Assembly (NCBI GenBank): GCA_041488095.1
Contig: JBGPOP010000009.1
Coordinates: 60,408 to 124,407, forward strand
Reading direction: 5' to 3'
Length of the DNA: 64,000 nucleotides
DNA from: DASYPQ01 sp041488095
Lineage (GTDB): Bacteria > Planctomycetota > UBA1135 > GCA-002686595
The translations under genes and the position numbers were made by a program. Below are positions 36,346 to 44,599 of this stretch, piece by piece. Numbering within the stretch: position 1 is the first letter of the stretch; each line of letters begins with the position of its first letter. The notes under the pieces were generated by a model. It saw only the letters and a program-made list of their open reading frames with translations. It made no database searches and was not told where the DNA came from.

Positions 36346-37767
36346 ATGAAACTGAGCACAGACAAAGCGCAGGCGAGTCCGACCAAGCAGTTCTTCGTGT
36401 CGATGTTGACGCGCGATATCGGCCTCGACGATGCAATTCTCGATCTCCTCGACAACTGCCTCGATGGCGCGATGCGCCTCGCGAACGGTGCCGAGGTCGA
36501 CTACGGGCAGCACTTCGTCAGGATCAAGCTGGCGAAGGACCAGTTCTCGATCGAGGACAACTGCGGCGGCATCCCGCGCGAAGTCGCCATCAACTACGCC
36601 TTCAAGATGGGCCGCGAGCCCGACGACGACCGCGACTCCAACACCGAGACGATCGGCATGTACGGCGTCGGAATGAAGCGCGCGATCTTCAAGATGGGCA
36701 AGGACGCTCTCGTGCGGACCAGACACGGAGACGATTCCTTTGAGGTTCCCATCACCTCTCAATGGCTCGACGCGAAGAACTGGGACCCGCTTCCGATCAA
36801 CGAGCCCACGGAGACGCGAGAGAATCTGGCCCAATCCGGCACGACGATCATCGTCAGAGACCTTTACGAGGGCGTTGCTCGGCATTTTGAGAACGAGGCG
36901 TTCGAGAACAAGGTCCGCACCGCCATCTCCGAGCACTTCACGATGTTCCTTCAGTGGGGCTTGAAGGTCGAGCTCAACGACAAGCCCGTTGATCCGGTGC
37001 GCGTCGAAGTGCTCGTCTCGGACCGTGAGGACGGCCCCGCCCCGTACGTCTTCCGCAAGACGATCGATGGCGTCGTCGTCTCGATCACTGTCGGTCGCAA
37101 CACCAACCGTGCCCTCGGAAACGACGAAGACGAGGACGCGGGTTTCGAACGGGATCGCTCGTCGGCTACCGCTGGCTGGACGGTCCTCTGCAACGATCGC
37201 GCGGTCATCGTCGGTGACAAGAGCCGCCTCACTGGCTGGGGCGACGGCATTCCGCTCTACCACCCGCAGTTCGCCATCATCACCGGCATCATCGAGTTCC
37301 GCTCAAAGCGCGCCGACAAGCTACCCGTGACGACGACGAAGCGCGCGCTCGACACGTCGTCGAACGTGTGGCTCGAGTCGCTCGTGAAGATGAAGGAGGG
37401 CATGCGGGTCTGGATCGACTACACGAACCAGTGGAAGAACCAGGCCAGCTCCGAACAACAGCAGGCGCGCCACTGGGAGGACGCCCGGCCAATGCCCCTC
37501 AACAAGGCGATCGAAGCCGTCGCAAAGCGCAAGGGCACGAAGAGGTCGGAGAGCGAGGGAGTCGAGTTCAACCCGAAGAAGAACAAGGTTCTCCCCGAGC
37601 CCCCGAGCAAGACGCCGTCATCTCGACGGGTCATCTTCTCGAAACCGGCTGAAGAGATCCGTCTCGTGGGCAAGCTGCTGCTCGACGACGAGAACGCGAA
37701 GCCTGGCGCTGTCGGTGAAAAGGCGTTCGATCTGGTGCTGGCCAAGGCCAAGAAGCGGGGAGGCTGA
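36346..37767 (+). CDS. GHKL ATPase of the MORC/MutL-like group
   Basis: A 473-residue protein with a GHKL (Hsp90/MutL/histidine-kinase) ATPase domain: N-box LDLLDNCLDGAM, G1 box IEDNCGGIP, and G2 box MYGVGMKRAIFKMG. A transducer-like region follows and a Lys-rich C-terminus. MutL/MORC-type ATPases in bacterial restriction-modification clusters are thought to couple ATP-driven dimerisation to DNA handling beside C5-methylases and Vsr-type nucleases, which is the context here. The ATG at 36346 is chosen; the 128 bases after drmC hold no gene. It is followed three bases later by the next gene. Confidence 0.85.
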   Translation: MKLSTDKAQASPTKQFFVSMLTRDIGLDDAILDLLDNCLDGAMRLANGAEVDYGQHFVRIKLAKDQFSIEDNCGGIPREVAINYAFKMGREPDDDRDSNTETIGMYGVGMKRAIFKMGKDALVRTRHGDDSFEVPITSQWLDAKNWDPLPINEPTETRENLAQSGTTIIVRDLYEGVARHFENEAFENKVRTAISEHFTMFLQWGLKVELNDKPVDPVRVEVLVSDREDGPAPYVFRKTIDGVVVSITVGRNTNRALGNDEDEDAGFERDRSSATAGWTVLCNDRAVIVGDKSRLTGWGDGIPLYHPQFAIITGIIEFRSKRADKLPVTTTKRALDTSSNVWLESLVKMKEGMRVWIDYTNQWKNQASSEQQQARHWEDARPMPLNKAIEAVAKRKGTKRSESEGVEFNPKKNKVLPEPPSKTPSSRRVIFSKPAEEIRLVGKLLLDDENAKPGAVGEKAFDLVLAKAKKRGG

Positions 37768-37770
37768 CCC

Positions 37771-38766
37771 ATGAGCGCCGGCTCCTCCCTGCCGTACAGG
37801 TTGCGGCAGAACAAGGCCGTGGACCGCGAGCTCTTCCTGTCGCTCTTGATGCGGCTGACGCCGAAGCTCGCGCTCGAGAAGTACCACTACGTCGGGCTCG
37901 GCGGACCGTTCCTCGAGGACTTCCGCCTGGTCCACGGGCGGATCGGCATCGCCACCATGACGTGCATCGAGACCGAGGAGCAGGTACACAAGCGCCAGGT
38001 CTTCAATAAGCCGATCGCGTCAATCGATTGCGTTCACAAGACCCTCGAGGACTACCTCGACGAGACCGACTTCGACACGCCCGCCATCATCTGGTTCGAC
38101 TACACCGAGCCCAAGGGCATCACGGCACAGATCGAGCGCTTCGCTCGCACCATCGGCACAGTGCCGATCGGCAGCGTGCTTCGCGTTACGCTCAACGCGA
38201 ACCCCGCATCCCTGGGGAAGCCCGACCCCAAGGACCTCTCCGTCGAGGTCGAAGGCGAGGCATCAGAGGACCGCGCGCTGAAGCCGACGATCCACGAATG
38301 GCGCCTCGCGCGCTTCAAGGAGCGCTTGGGCGCATTGTTCCCCAGCGGGCTCACCGCCGATGGCATGACCTTCAAGACGTACGGACCGAGCGTCCTGCGC
38401 GCCCTGAAGCTGGCCGTCGACAACGAGGTGCTGATCTTCCGTGATCGCCGTATCGTGTGGGCGCTCGCAACGCATTACGCCAATGGCCAGGCGATGGTCA
38501 CCGCCGCGTTGGTGGTTGCCCCGAAGGACGACCCGGCCATCGAGGAGTTGGTGAAGGGCTGGGAGTTCTACACGACGACCGATGCGCCGCACCGGCTCGA
38601 TCTCCCGGCGCTCTCGACACTGGAGAGGCTGACGATGGAGTCGAACGACGACGCCAAGGCGAAGCTCGGCTTCGAACTGCCGACCTCCGACATGGGGATC
38701 GAACCTTTCGAGGTCTTCAAGAAGTTCTATCGGATCTACCCGCACTTCTCGCGTGTGGAGCTGTAG
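37771..38766 (+). CDS. unknown protein of MORC/Vsr cluster, Rossmann methyltransferase-like
   Basis: A 331-residue protein with no firm family assignment. Start supported by a GGGAGG upstream. Recognisable blocks are YRLRQNKAVDRELFLSLL, a glycine-rich YHYVGLGGPFLEDF that could be a SAM- or nucleotide-binding loop, and IIWFDYTEP, which sits where a methyltransferase would have its Asp-containing strand 4. It lies three bases after the MORC-type ATPase and 18 before the Vsr-like gene, so it is very probably a working part of that module. Methyltransferase activity is only a fold-level guess. Confidence 0.7.
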   Translation: MSAGSSLPYRLRQNKAVDRELFLSLLMRLTPKLALEKYHYVGLGGPFLEDFRLVHGRIGIATMTCIETEEQVHKRQVFNKPIASIDCVHKTLEDYLDETDFDTPAIIWFDYTEPKGITAQIERFARTIGTVPIGSVLRVTLNANPASLGKPDPKDLSVEVEGEASEDRALKPTIHEWRLARFKERLGALFPSGLTADGMTFKTYGPSVLRALKLAVDNEVLIFRDRRIVWALATHYANGQAMVTAALVVAPKDDPAIEELVKGWEFYTTTDAPHRLDLPALSTLERLTMESNDDAKAKLGFELPTSDMGIEPFEVFKKFYRIYPHFSRVEL

Positions 38767-38784
38767 CGACGTGAAGGTCGACTA

Positions 38785-39261
38785 ATGAGTACACGTTCCG
38801 CAGTAACCACGCCGCGTGCGTCGAGTGAAGACGTGCGCCGCCGCATGGTTGCAACGAAGCGGCGCGACACTCCCGGTGAACTGCGGATCCGCCGAATCCT
38901 CCACGGGCGAGGGCTTCGGTACTCGGTCGACGTACCTCCACTGCGTACGTCGAAGCGGCGGGCTGATATCGTCTTCCGTCCGGCGCGGGTCGCTGTCTTC
39001 GTCGACGGGTGCTTCTGGCACTGCTGCCCCCTGCATCGAACACAGCCGAAGAAGAACGCCGCCTGGTGGAGGGCCAAGCTCGCTGCGAACGTTCGACGGG
39101 ACAGCGATACCAATCGAGAACTTCGATCAGCTGGGTGGCGGGTCGTGCGAGTCTGGGCTCACGAAGACCCGGAGCAAGCCGCCGCGAAGGTCCAGCTCGC
39201 GGTTGCAGGTCGCCGACCTATGCGAACAAGGCACATGGCTCGGGGACTTGAGCCCACCTGA
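38785..39261 (+). CDS. vsr: Vsr-like DNA mismatch/patch endonuclease
   Basis: A 158-residue very-short-patch-repair-type endonuclease. The Vsr core is visible as MVATKRRDTPGELRIRRIL, the catalytic-Asp strand KRRADIVFRP, and the hallmark AVFVDGCFWHCC followed by NRELRSAGWRVVRVW. Vsr nicks at T:G mismatches created by deamination of C5-methylcytosine; related proteins serve as restriction nucleases. It directly precedes a C5-cytosine methyltransferase, matching either role. The C-terminal 20 residues are Arg-rich and divergent. Confidence 0.88.
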   Translation: MSTRSAVTTPRASSEDVRRRMVATKRRDTPGELRIRRILHGRGLRYSVDVPPLRTSKRRADIVFRPARVAVFVDGCFWHCCPLHRTQPKKNAAWWRAKLAANVRRDSDTNRELRSAGWRVVRVWAHEDPEQAAAKVQLAVAGRRPMRTRHMARGLEPT

Positions 39262-39339
39262 CCGAGGGGACTCGAGATCTTGGCGGAGGTGTGCTGTAAT
39301 CCGACCGAGAAGTGGTGCCAAGCTGCCGCGACTCGGCGG

Positions 39340-40689
39340 ATGAAATCAGCAACGAAGCTCATAAGACGTGCCCCTCAAGCGCTCACCCAGGACCGCGTGG
39401 CGACACCACCGCTGCCGACGGGAGCAAGGGTAGCCTCGCTCTTCACTGGGATCGGGGGCATCGAACTCGGTCTGCATCGAGCCGGGTTCGAGCGCGAAGG
39501 GCTCCGACTTGCTTGTGAGATCGATCCGGGTGCCCGGACGATCCTTGCGGCTCGCTTCGGGATTCAACGTGGACTGCATGCAGACGTCCGCGACCTACGA
39601 GATCTGGATGGCGCGGACTTGGTCACCGCAGGGTTCCCGTGCCAGGACCTGAGCCAAGCAGGGCTCACCCTCGGCATCGATGGGGAGAAGAGCGGGCTCG
39701 TCAGCGAGGTCTTCCGACTCCTGGCCGCATCGAAGCGCAAGGGCAAGGCTCCACGTTGGGTCCTGTTCGAGAACGTCTCGTTCATGCTCCGCCTCCAGTC
39801 GGGGCGGGCGATGCGCCGCGTGGTGCAGGGCTTCGAGGAGCTCGGTTACCGCTGGTGGGCGTACCGTGTGCTCGACGCGATGCGCTTCGGACTACCGCAG
39901 CGCCGTCGTCGAGTGTTCTTTTTGGCGTCGCGATCGGCGGACGACGATCCTAGGGCGGTCCTCTTCGATCGGCCCGCGAGCGGGTGTCCTGTGCCTGCCG
40001 CGACCGAGATCGATGCCGACGATGCTGCCTGCTTCGGCTTCTACTGGACGGAAGGCAATCGTGGACTGGGATGGGCTCCTGAAGCAATCCCGACGCTGAA
40101 GGGCGGCTCAGGGCTCGGGATCCCCTCGCCTCCGGCCATCTGGTTCCGCGACACCAACGAGTTCGTCACGCCGAGCATCGAGCTCGCGGAGCGCTTGCAA
40201 GGATTCCCCCCTGGATGGACCGCGGTGGATGGGGCCTGGACGAAGGCGAACGCCCGGTGGTCCTACGTGGGGAACGCGGTCCCGGTGACGGTCGCCCAGT
40301 GGGTCGGAAAACGGCTCCTGTCCCCACTGCGGGTCGTCGGGGGTGGGGTGCCTTTCGCCGGAGGGGACGGCCGCTCGTGGCCGAATGCCGCATTCGGCCT
40401 CGAGGGACGAGTGTTCGAGGCCATGGGTCAGACGGAAGGTCCGGTCGGGGCTGCCCCGAAGCTCCTCTCCGAGTTGGCGATCCTCGCGCCCGAAAAGCGC
40501 GAGCGACACGTTCGGCCACTCTCCCTTCGCGCCGCTCGTGGTGTGCTCGCGAGATTGAGACGAGCACAGGAGGAGGGCCGCCTGCGTCCGCGTGAGGACT
40601 TCATGGATGCGCTGAGCCAATACGTCGACGCGCACCCAGAGCAGTCGGTTGGCATTGCGAGCCCTCGATCTGCCGTGCGGCGTCGATGA
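39340..40689 (+). CDS. DNA C5-cytosine methyltransferase
   Basis: A 449-residue Dcm-type DNA methyltransferase. Conserved motifs appear in order: I (SLFTGIGGIELGLHRAGF), IV (GFPCQDLSQAG with the catalytic Cys), VI (LFENVSF), VIII (QRRRRVFFLASR) and X (YVGNAVPVTVAQWV), with the recognition region between VIII and X. The protein then extends about 110 residues past motif X. An ATG at 39340 is chosen; an upstream TTG at 39280 is possible. It ends with 89 bases of convergent overlap with the radical-SAM gene. Class 2 DISARM uses a C5 methylase (DrmMII), so the type is also known in DISARM contexts. Confidence 0.92.
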   Translation: MKSATKLIRRAPQALTQDRVATPPLPTGARVASLFTGIGGIELGLHRAGFEREGLRLACEIDPGARTILAARFGIQRGLHADVRDLRDLDGADLVTAGFPCQDLSQAGLTLGIDGEKSGLVSEVFRLLAASKRKGKAPRWVLFENVSFMLRLQSGRAMRRVVQGFEELGYRWWAYRVLDAMRFGLPQRRRRVFFLASRSADDDPRAVLFDRPASGCPVPAATEIDADDAACFGFYWTEGNRGLGWAPEAIPTLKGGSGLGIPSPPAIWFRDTNEFVTPSIELAERLQGFPPGWTAVDGAWTKANARWSYVGNAVPVTVAQWVGKRLLSPLRVVGGGVPFAGGDGRSWPNAAFGLEGRVFEAMGQTEGPVGAAPKLLSELAILAPEKRERHVRPLSLRAARGVLARLRRAQEEGRLRPREDFMDALSQYVDAHPEQSVGIASPRSAVRRR

Positions 40690-42115
40690 TGGTCGACGTC
40701 AGCCGCGCTCGCTCGCCGTCGGCGCTGTTTCCCAGAGTCTGGAAGTTGTACCCGACGCTCCCATCCTCGAACTCCTCGAACGCTTGGGCTCGCGGCATCG
40801 AATAGAAGTCGAGGCGGTGCCCGCGGTCCCCGAGTCGAACGTCGAGCTCCGTTCCTGGAAGCACGGTCTGGATGTTCGCGTAGAAGCCGGCGATGGGGAC
40901 TCCGAGATCTCGGAGCTCGTGCGCGAGTGAGACCGTGTCCGCGACGGTGGCTTCCGATTCCAGGAGGTTCCCGTCATCCGACATCGCCCCGAACATGAGC
41001 GACAAGCCTGCTCGGACACCATGAGCCCTGAACCACCCGAGGCGCTCGAGGATGAGCTCGCGCGTGAGACCCGCCTTGCCGATGGCTCGCAAGATCTCGT
41101 TCGAGCCGCTCTCGAGCCCGGTGTACAGGTACGTGCAGCCGTGCTCGGCCAGGTCGGAGACGAGTCTGCGCGAGAGGGTGGGCAAGTAGACTTGGCAACC
41201 CCAGTCGACTCCGAGGCCCTTCAGCATCGGGAGGAGGTGCTGCCGCACGCTCCGCGTCGCTGGGAAGATGCTGTCCTGGAAGTAGAGCGGAACGCCGGGA
41301 TGGCGGGCGCTCAGGTCTGCGACCCAGGCGAAGTCCGAAGCGACTCGCGCCTTCACGCCTGGCCCTCCCTCGGAGCAGAAGGTGCAGCGACCGTACGAGC
41401 AACCGCGGCTGATCGTCAGCGGCACAGCGACGCCGCCGAGGAACACGTCGAACCGAACCATACGGGGGACATGGCACCGCGTGTGGAAGGACTCGACCTC
41501 GGTTGAACCGAAATCGAAGGGTCGACCAAACGGCGCTCCCCACGCGCGAGACGTGATCGTGCCACGCCCTCGCAGGCTGAACGGATCCTCTCCGAGTGCG
41601 CCCAGCGTCTCCATGACCGTGCAATCGCCGCTCCCGACATCAAGGAACTTGCGCACGAGTACGGGCAGTACGAACTCGCCGTCCCCGGCAACGGAGACGT
41701 CGACCCCTTCGATGGCCTCGGCAACCTTGAGGCGGCACGCGTCCTCGTGGGGGCCACCGACCAGGACCAGTGGCGACGAACCACACACCGCTCGGATCGT
41801 CCGCACGATGCGCGCCGATTCCTCGATGGCCGCTGTCGACGTCGAGATACACACGACTCGGATGGACCCGAATCGAAGGACTCGCTCCAGGGTTTCGTAG
41901 AACCCCTCGCTCGTGGTCCCTGGGTCCATCAGGCCGACGGGTACACCGCGTTCGGTGAGGTACTCGATCAGGCGCGCGCTCGCGGACAGCAGCGAGCTCG
42001 GCAAGCCATCGAACCGGAGCTTCGCAGGGTAGGGCGCGTGGATGAGGAGGACGGCGGTTCCAGGCTCGGCCGGAGGAACCACTACGGGATCGGCCTTGGA
42101 GGTGCTGGCAAGCAT
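40601..42115 (-). CDS. B12-binding-domain radical SAM protein
   Basis: A 504-residue radical-SAM enzyme. The N-terminal half resembles a cobalamin-binding Rossmann domain (VLLIHAPYPAKLRF, VLVGGPHEDACR). The radical-SAM cluster motif is SRGCSYGRCTFCSEG, with one more residue between the first two Cys than the textbook CX3CX2C, as seen in some B12-type subfamilies. Later blocks (YLYTGLESGSNEILRAIGK) fit the TIM barrel. Substrate is unknown. It converges on and overlaps the C5-methylase, and its start abuts a palindromic operator shared with a divergent HTH gene, hinting at regulation by that protein. Confidence 0.88.
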   Translation of the reverse strand: MLASTSKADPVVVPPAEPGTAVLLIHAPYPAKLRFDGLPSSLLSASARLIEYLTERGVPVGLMDPGTTSEGFYETLERVLRFGSIRVVCISTSTAAIEESARIVRTIRAVCGSSPLVLVGGPHEDACRLKVAEAIEGVDVSVAGDGEFVLPVLVRKFLDVGSGDCTVMETLGALGEDPFSLRGRGTITSRAWGAPFGRPFDFGSTEVESFHTRCHVPRMVRFDVFLGGVAVPLTISRGCSYGRCTFCSEGGPGVKARVASDFAWVADLSARHPGVPLYFQDSIFPATRSVRQHLLPMLKGLGVDWGCQVYLPTLSRRLVSDLAEHGCTYLYTGLESGSNEILRAIGKAGLTRELILERLGWFRAHGVRAGLSLMFGAMSDDGNLLESEATVADTVSLAHELRDLGVPIAGFYANIQTVLPGTELDVRLGDRGHRLDFYSMPRAQAFEEFEDGSVGYNFQTLGNSADGERARLTSTIIDAARQIEGSQCQPTALGARRRIGSAHP

Positions 42116-42193
42116 TGTAGGCAATAGCCTACAGCCGGGTGCCGGACGTGGGAAGCGAGGTGTAGGCTATAGCCTGTAGAGCTATTGCCTACA
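42116..42193. promoter_or_regulatory. palindromic operator array between radical-SAM and HTH genes
   Basis: Three related dyads share TGTAGGC/GCCTACA half-sites: TGTAGGC-AATA-GCCTACA at 42116-42133, TGTAGGCTATAGCCTGTA at 42161-42178, and TGTAGA-GCTATT-GCCTACA at 42175-42193. Sites two and three overlap by four bases, resembling the tandem C-boxes of controller proteins. Site one abuts the radical-SAM start on the other strand. The HTH gene starts 20 bases after the last site. Confidence 0.8.
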
Positions 42194-42213
42194 GGTAGCG
42201 AGGCTAGGCCCCC

Positions 42214-42459
42214 ATGCCCAGCCCCCGCCGTCCCCAAGCGTTCCAGAACGCCTTCGGCCGGGCGCTCCGTCGAAGGCGGGAGCGCCTCGAAGTCTCCCAG
42301 GAGAAGCTGGCCTTCACTTCCGAGATCCACCGGACCTACATCAGCGAACTCGAACGGGGGCTCAAGAATCCCTCGCTCACGACGATCGATCGTCTGGCCG
42401 TCGCGCTCAAGACCAAGGCAAGCGTCCTCATCGCCGAGGCCGAGGCCGAGCTCAGCTAG
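42214..42459 (+). CDS. XRE-family HTH regulator, controller (C)-protein-like
   Basis: An 81-residue single-domain helix-turn-helix protein: FGRALRRRRERLEVSQEKLAF, then RTYISELERGLKNPSLTTIDRLA. Size and pattern match the controller proteins of restriction-modification systems, which dimerise on C-boxes to activate late nuclease expression and autoregulate. The palindromic array just upstream and the methylase/Vsr operon nearby fit that role. Its end overlaps the convergent membrane-protein gene by eight bases. Confidence 0.85.
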   Translation: MPSPRRPQAFQNAFGRALRRRRERLEVSQEKLAFTSEIHRTYISELERGLKNPSLTTIDRLAVALKTKASVLIAEAEAELS

Positions 42460-43189
42460 GGACCTTCGTCGTGCCCGCTTGAACGTGCTCGACCAGTCGC
42501 CTCGGTTCGCCAAGGAGTGCTTCGTCCTCGATGACGGCTGCCCGTCGCCACAGTTGGCGGTGGACTTCCGTGAAGGCCTCCGCGATCTCCGAGTCTTCGA
42601 TGGCGAGCAGATGGCGAAGAATGAAGCGCCCCGCGTAGCTTTCACCGTCCACGGCTGCATTACCAGGGACGGAGAGAATCGACCAGCGCTCGTCGACGAC
42701 CACGAAGCTGACCCGCATCACCTCGGCCCGATCGGGAAGGACGACGCGCTGCTGGAGTCGTTCGTGGCGCCCGAACTTCCTCACCCATTCGTAGGCACCT
42801 GGCGCGTGGTCCGGCTGGACGAAGATGACGCGGCGAAGCTCGACACCTCGCTCGAGAAGGGTTCGGTACAGGCCGAGAAGCTCTTCGCTCGGAGCGTCGT
42901 CGTCCGTGTGCAGCAAGAGAAGGCTTCTGGTGGCGCGCCGGAAGAACGGCGCATAGCCGGCGCCGCGAACCGCTCCGTCTCGGATGAATGCGAAGGCAGT
43001 TTGCCGAGTGTGCACCACGAGACCTGCCAAGTATGCGAAGGCGACGTAGCCGAGGCTGACCCATGCCAGGGAGCGATTCTCCAGCCCGAGGAAAGCAAGA
43101 CACGTCGTGAGGAACGCGAAGAGGCCAAGGAACACCTCGACCTCCGTCACGGTGAATGGGAACCAGGTCCTACCTCGCTTCAGCGCCAT
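42452..43189 (-). CDS. two-helix membrane protein with C-terminal cytoplasmic domain, unknown
   Basis: A 245-residue protein starting at an ATG with a GGAGG upstream. Two transmembrane segments (VFLGLFAFLTTCLAFLGL and SLAWVSLGYVAFAYLAGLVV) are followed by a soluble domain with strands such as RSLLLLHTDDDAPSEELL and VIFVQPDHAPGAYEW, reminiscent of PLD-fold or sensor domains without catalytic motifs. It overlaps the small membrane protein upstream and ends an HNH-containing operon. Two-helix proteins in such settings may be membrane effectors, but this is inference. Confidence 0.7.
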   Translation of the reverse strand: MALKRGRTWFPFTVTEVEVFLGLFAFLTTCLAFLGLENRSLAWVSLGYVAFAYLAGLVVHTRQTAFAFIRDGAVRGAGYAPFFRRATRSLLLLHTDDDAPSEELLGLYRTLLERGVELRRVIFVQPDHAPGAYEWVRKFGRHERLQQRVVLPDRAEVMRVSFVVVDERWSILSVPGNAAVDGESYAGRFILRHLLAIEDSEIAEAFTEVHRQLWRRAAVIEDEALLGEPRRLVEHVQAGTTKVPS

Positions 43190-43436
43190 CGTTCGCTCCT
43201 CCCACGAGTTCACCGGCGCTGTCAAATCCGTCCGGCCCTGCGTCTCGAAGCCGGACTCTCCGGTCGCTCCCGCGGAATCGTGGAGCGACGGTCCGTTGTT
43301 CCACTGCCAGCGAGGCCAGCAGCAAGAGCAGGATGAGGCCGACGGCAATCTCGACCCACCGTGAAGCGAATGGCCGTCCAAGCGTCCGGCGAGCCCTCCA
43401 CATCTCATCGAAGACCAACCCCTTGTCGCGCATCAA
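43170..43436 (-). CDS. small single-pass membrane protein
   Basis: An 88-residue protein between the HNH gene (4-base overlap at its start) and the two-helix membrane protein (20-base overlap at its end). One transmembrane segment, VEIAVGLILLLLLASLAV, follows an Arg-rich cytoplasmic N-terminus. Function is unknown; the overlaps indicate co-translation with both neighbours. Confidence 0.62.
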   Translation of the reverse strand: MMRDKGLVFDEMWRARRTLGRPFASRWVEIAVGLILLLLLASLAVEQRTVAPRFRGSDRRVRLRDAGPDGFDSAGELVGGANDGAEAR

Positions 43437-43822
43437 TCCCCCGCACGCTCAACCGTCAGAGACGCGAGCTGTTCGTCGGATACTCCATCGGCAAGCAGCC
43501 GACGCAGTTCGCGAAGCAGTGTGACCGCGTGGGGCTGCTGCCACGGAGGAATGAGGCCGAGCTCCCCGTACGCTTCGGCCTTCTTCGCTTCCGCCCATTC
43601 GTGACAGATGTCGCAAAGACAGAAGAGCGCTTCCGGGGGGTACTCCCAGGGAAGCAGCCCGCGCTCGTAGTAGCCGTGATGAATCTGGAGATTCACCTCG
43701 CGCGTTCCACAGCCTTCGCAACTCCAGTCGGCGCGTTCGAGGACGGCGAGGCGCGTTCGCTGCCACCGTGGGTCCCGCAGTCGCTCCATGTACTCTCTTT
43801 GGCCTTTCGTTTTTCTTGGCAT
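43433..43822 (-). CDS. HNH-like nuclease-fold protein
   Basis: A 129-residue protein with GAGGAAC ahead of its ATG. It has an HNH-like zinc-finger core: a first Cys pair CEGCG, the LQIHHGYYERG strand-helix with the HH pair, and a second Cys set FCLCDICHEWAE. These features fit the HNH/McrA-like group, although the final catalytic Asn/His is not certain. It lies seven bases after the 236-residue gene upstream and starts a run of overlapping genes with two membrane proteins. Confidence 0.72.
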   Translation of the reverse strand: MPRKTKGQREYMERLRDPRWQRTRLAVLERADWSCEGCGTREVNLQIHHGYYERGLLPWEYPPEALFCLCDICHEWAEAKKAEAYGELGLIPPWQQPHAVTLLRELRRLLADGVSDEQLASLTVERAGD

Positions 43823-43829
43823 GTTCCTC

Positions 43830-44540
43830 CTATGCTGCACATTCAGGTTGAGACTGTTCGACTTGCGCGAAGCGGTCCTCATCGAGGAAGGTCGGGACCA
43901 CTCTTCGTCGCGCCGGAAGCGCGGAGAGCGGCACGGGATCGAGCCCTTGCGTGTTGCGCTTCGCGTTCACCGCTCTCGCGATTTCTCCGTACTGCTTCTT
44001 CACGCCGCGGTACGGCTCGAAGGGAAGGTGGGCGTACTCCCAGCGCAGGTTCTCGATCGTGCGCTTGCAGGCGAGGTCCAGGAAGTAGGCCTTGAGCCCC
44101 AGGAACTCTTCCTTCTGGATTCGCACCGACACGTGATCGCGTCCGGTGTTGGACGACCGACGAAGCGCGATCTGGTACCCCGCGTACCGGAGTGGTTCTT
44201 CCCGCAGATCCTTGATGCGCGAGCCGCGCTTGAGGCGGATCTCCCGCGGCCACTGCTCGAGCTCGAACCACGTGCTCTCGCCCGGGGTCGCGAACATCAC
44301 GAAGAAGTGGCCGTGCCGGATGTACTGGAGGCTCGCGAAGCCTCGGCTCTTTCTCCGGTAGCGCTGGAACTTGCTCAGCGAGAGGCCGTAGCCCTCGAGG
44401 AGTTTGTGGTCCGTGTCTTCCGGTACACGGTCGGCCGGAATGTGACCCGTCACGTAGAACAGGTAGCCGCGGTTCGCGATCTCGCACGCCACTCGCTGCA
44501 CGAACGCACGAAGGCTCTTCACTTCGTACCGGTACTTCAT
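43830..44540 (-). CDS. hypothetical protein, first gene after the structured RNA
   Basis: A 236-residue protein with a GAGGTGAAAG ribosome site and ATG at 44540. It is rich in basic residues; segments such as RGYLFYVTGHIP, YIRHGHFFVMFATPGE and KRGSRIKDLREEPLRYAGYQIAL suggest an alpha/beta fold possibly binding nucleic acid. I do not recognise the family. It is first in the minus-strand operon leading to the HNH and membrane proteins and lies directly downstream of the large structured-RNA candidate on the same strand. Confidence 0.72.
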   Translation of the reverse strand: MKYRYEVKSLRAFVQRVACEIANRGYLFYVTGHIPADRVPEDTDHKLLEGYGLSLSKFQRYRRKSRGFASLQYIRHGHFFVMFATPGESTWFELEQWPREIRLKRGSRIKDLREEPLRYAGYQIALRRSSNTGRDHVSVRIQKEEFLGLKAYFLDLACKRTIENLRWEYAHLPFEPYRGVKKQYGEIARAVNAKRNTQGLDPVPLSALPARRRVVPTFLDEDRFAQVEQSQPECAA

Positions 44541-44599
44541 CTTTCACCTCACATAGCCGCCCCCGGTTCCGTGATGAGAGGTGTTTTTTGTCTGGGGCA

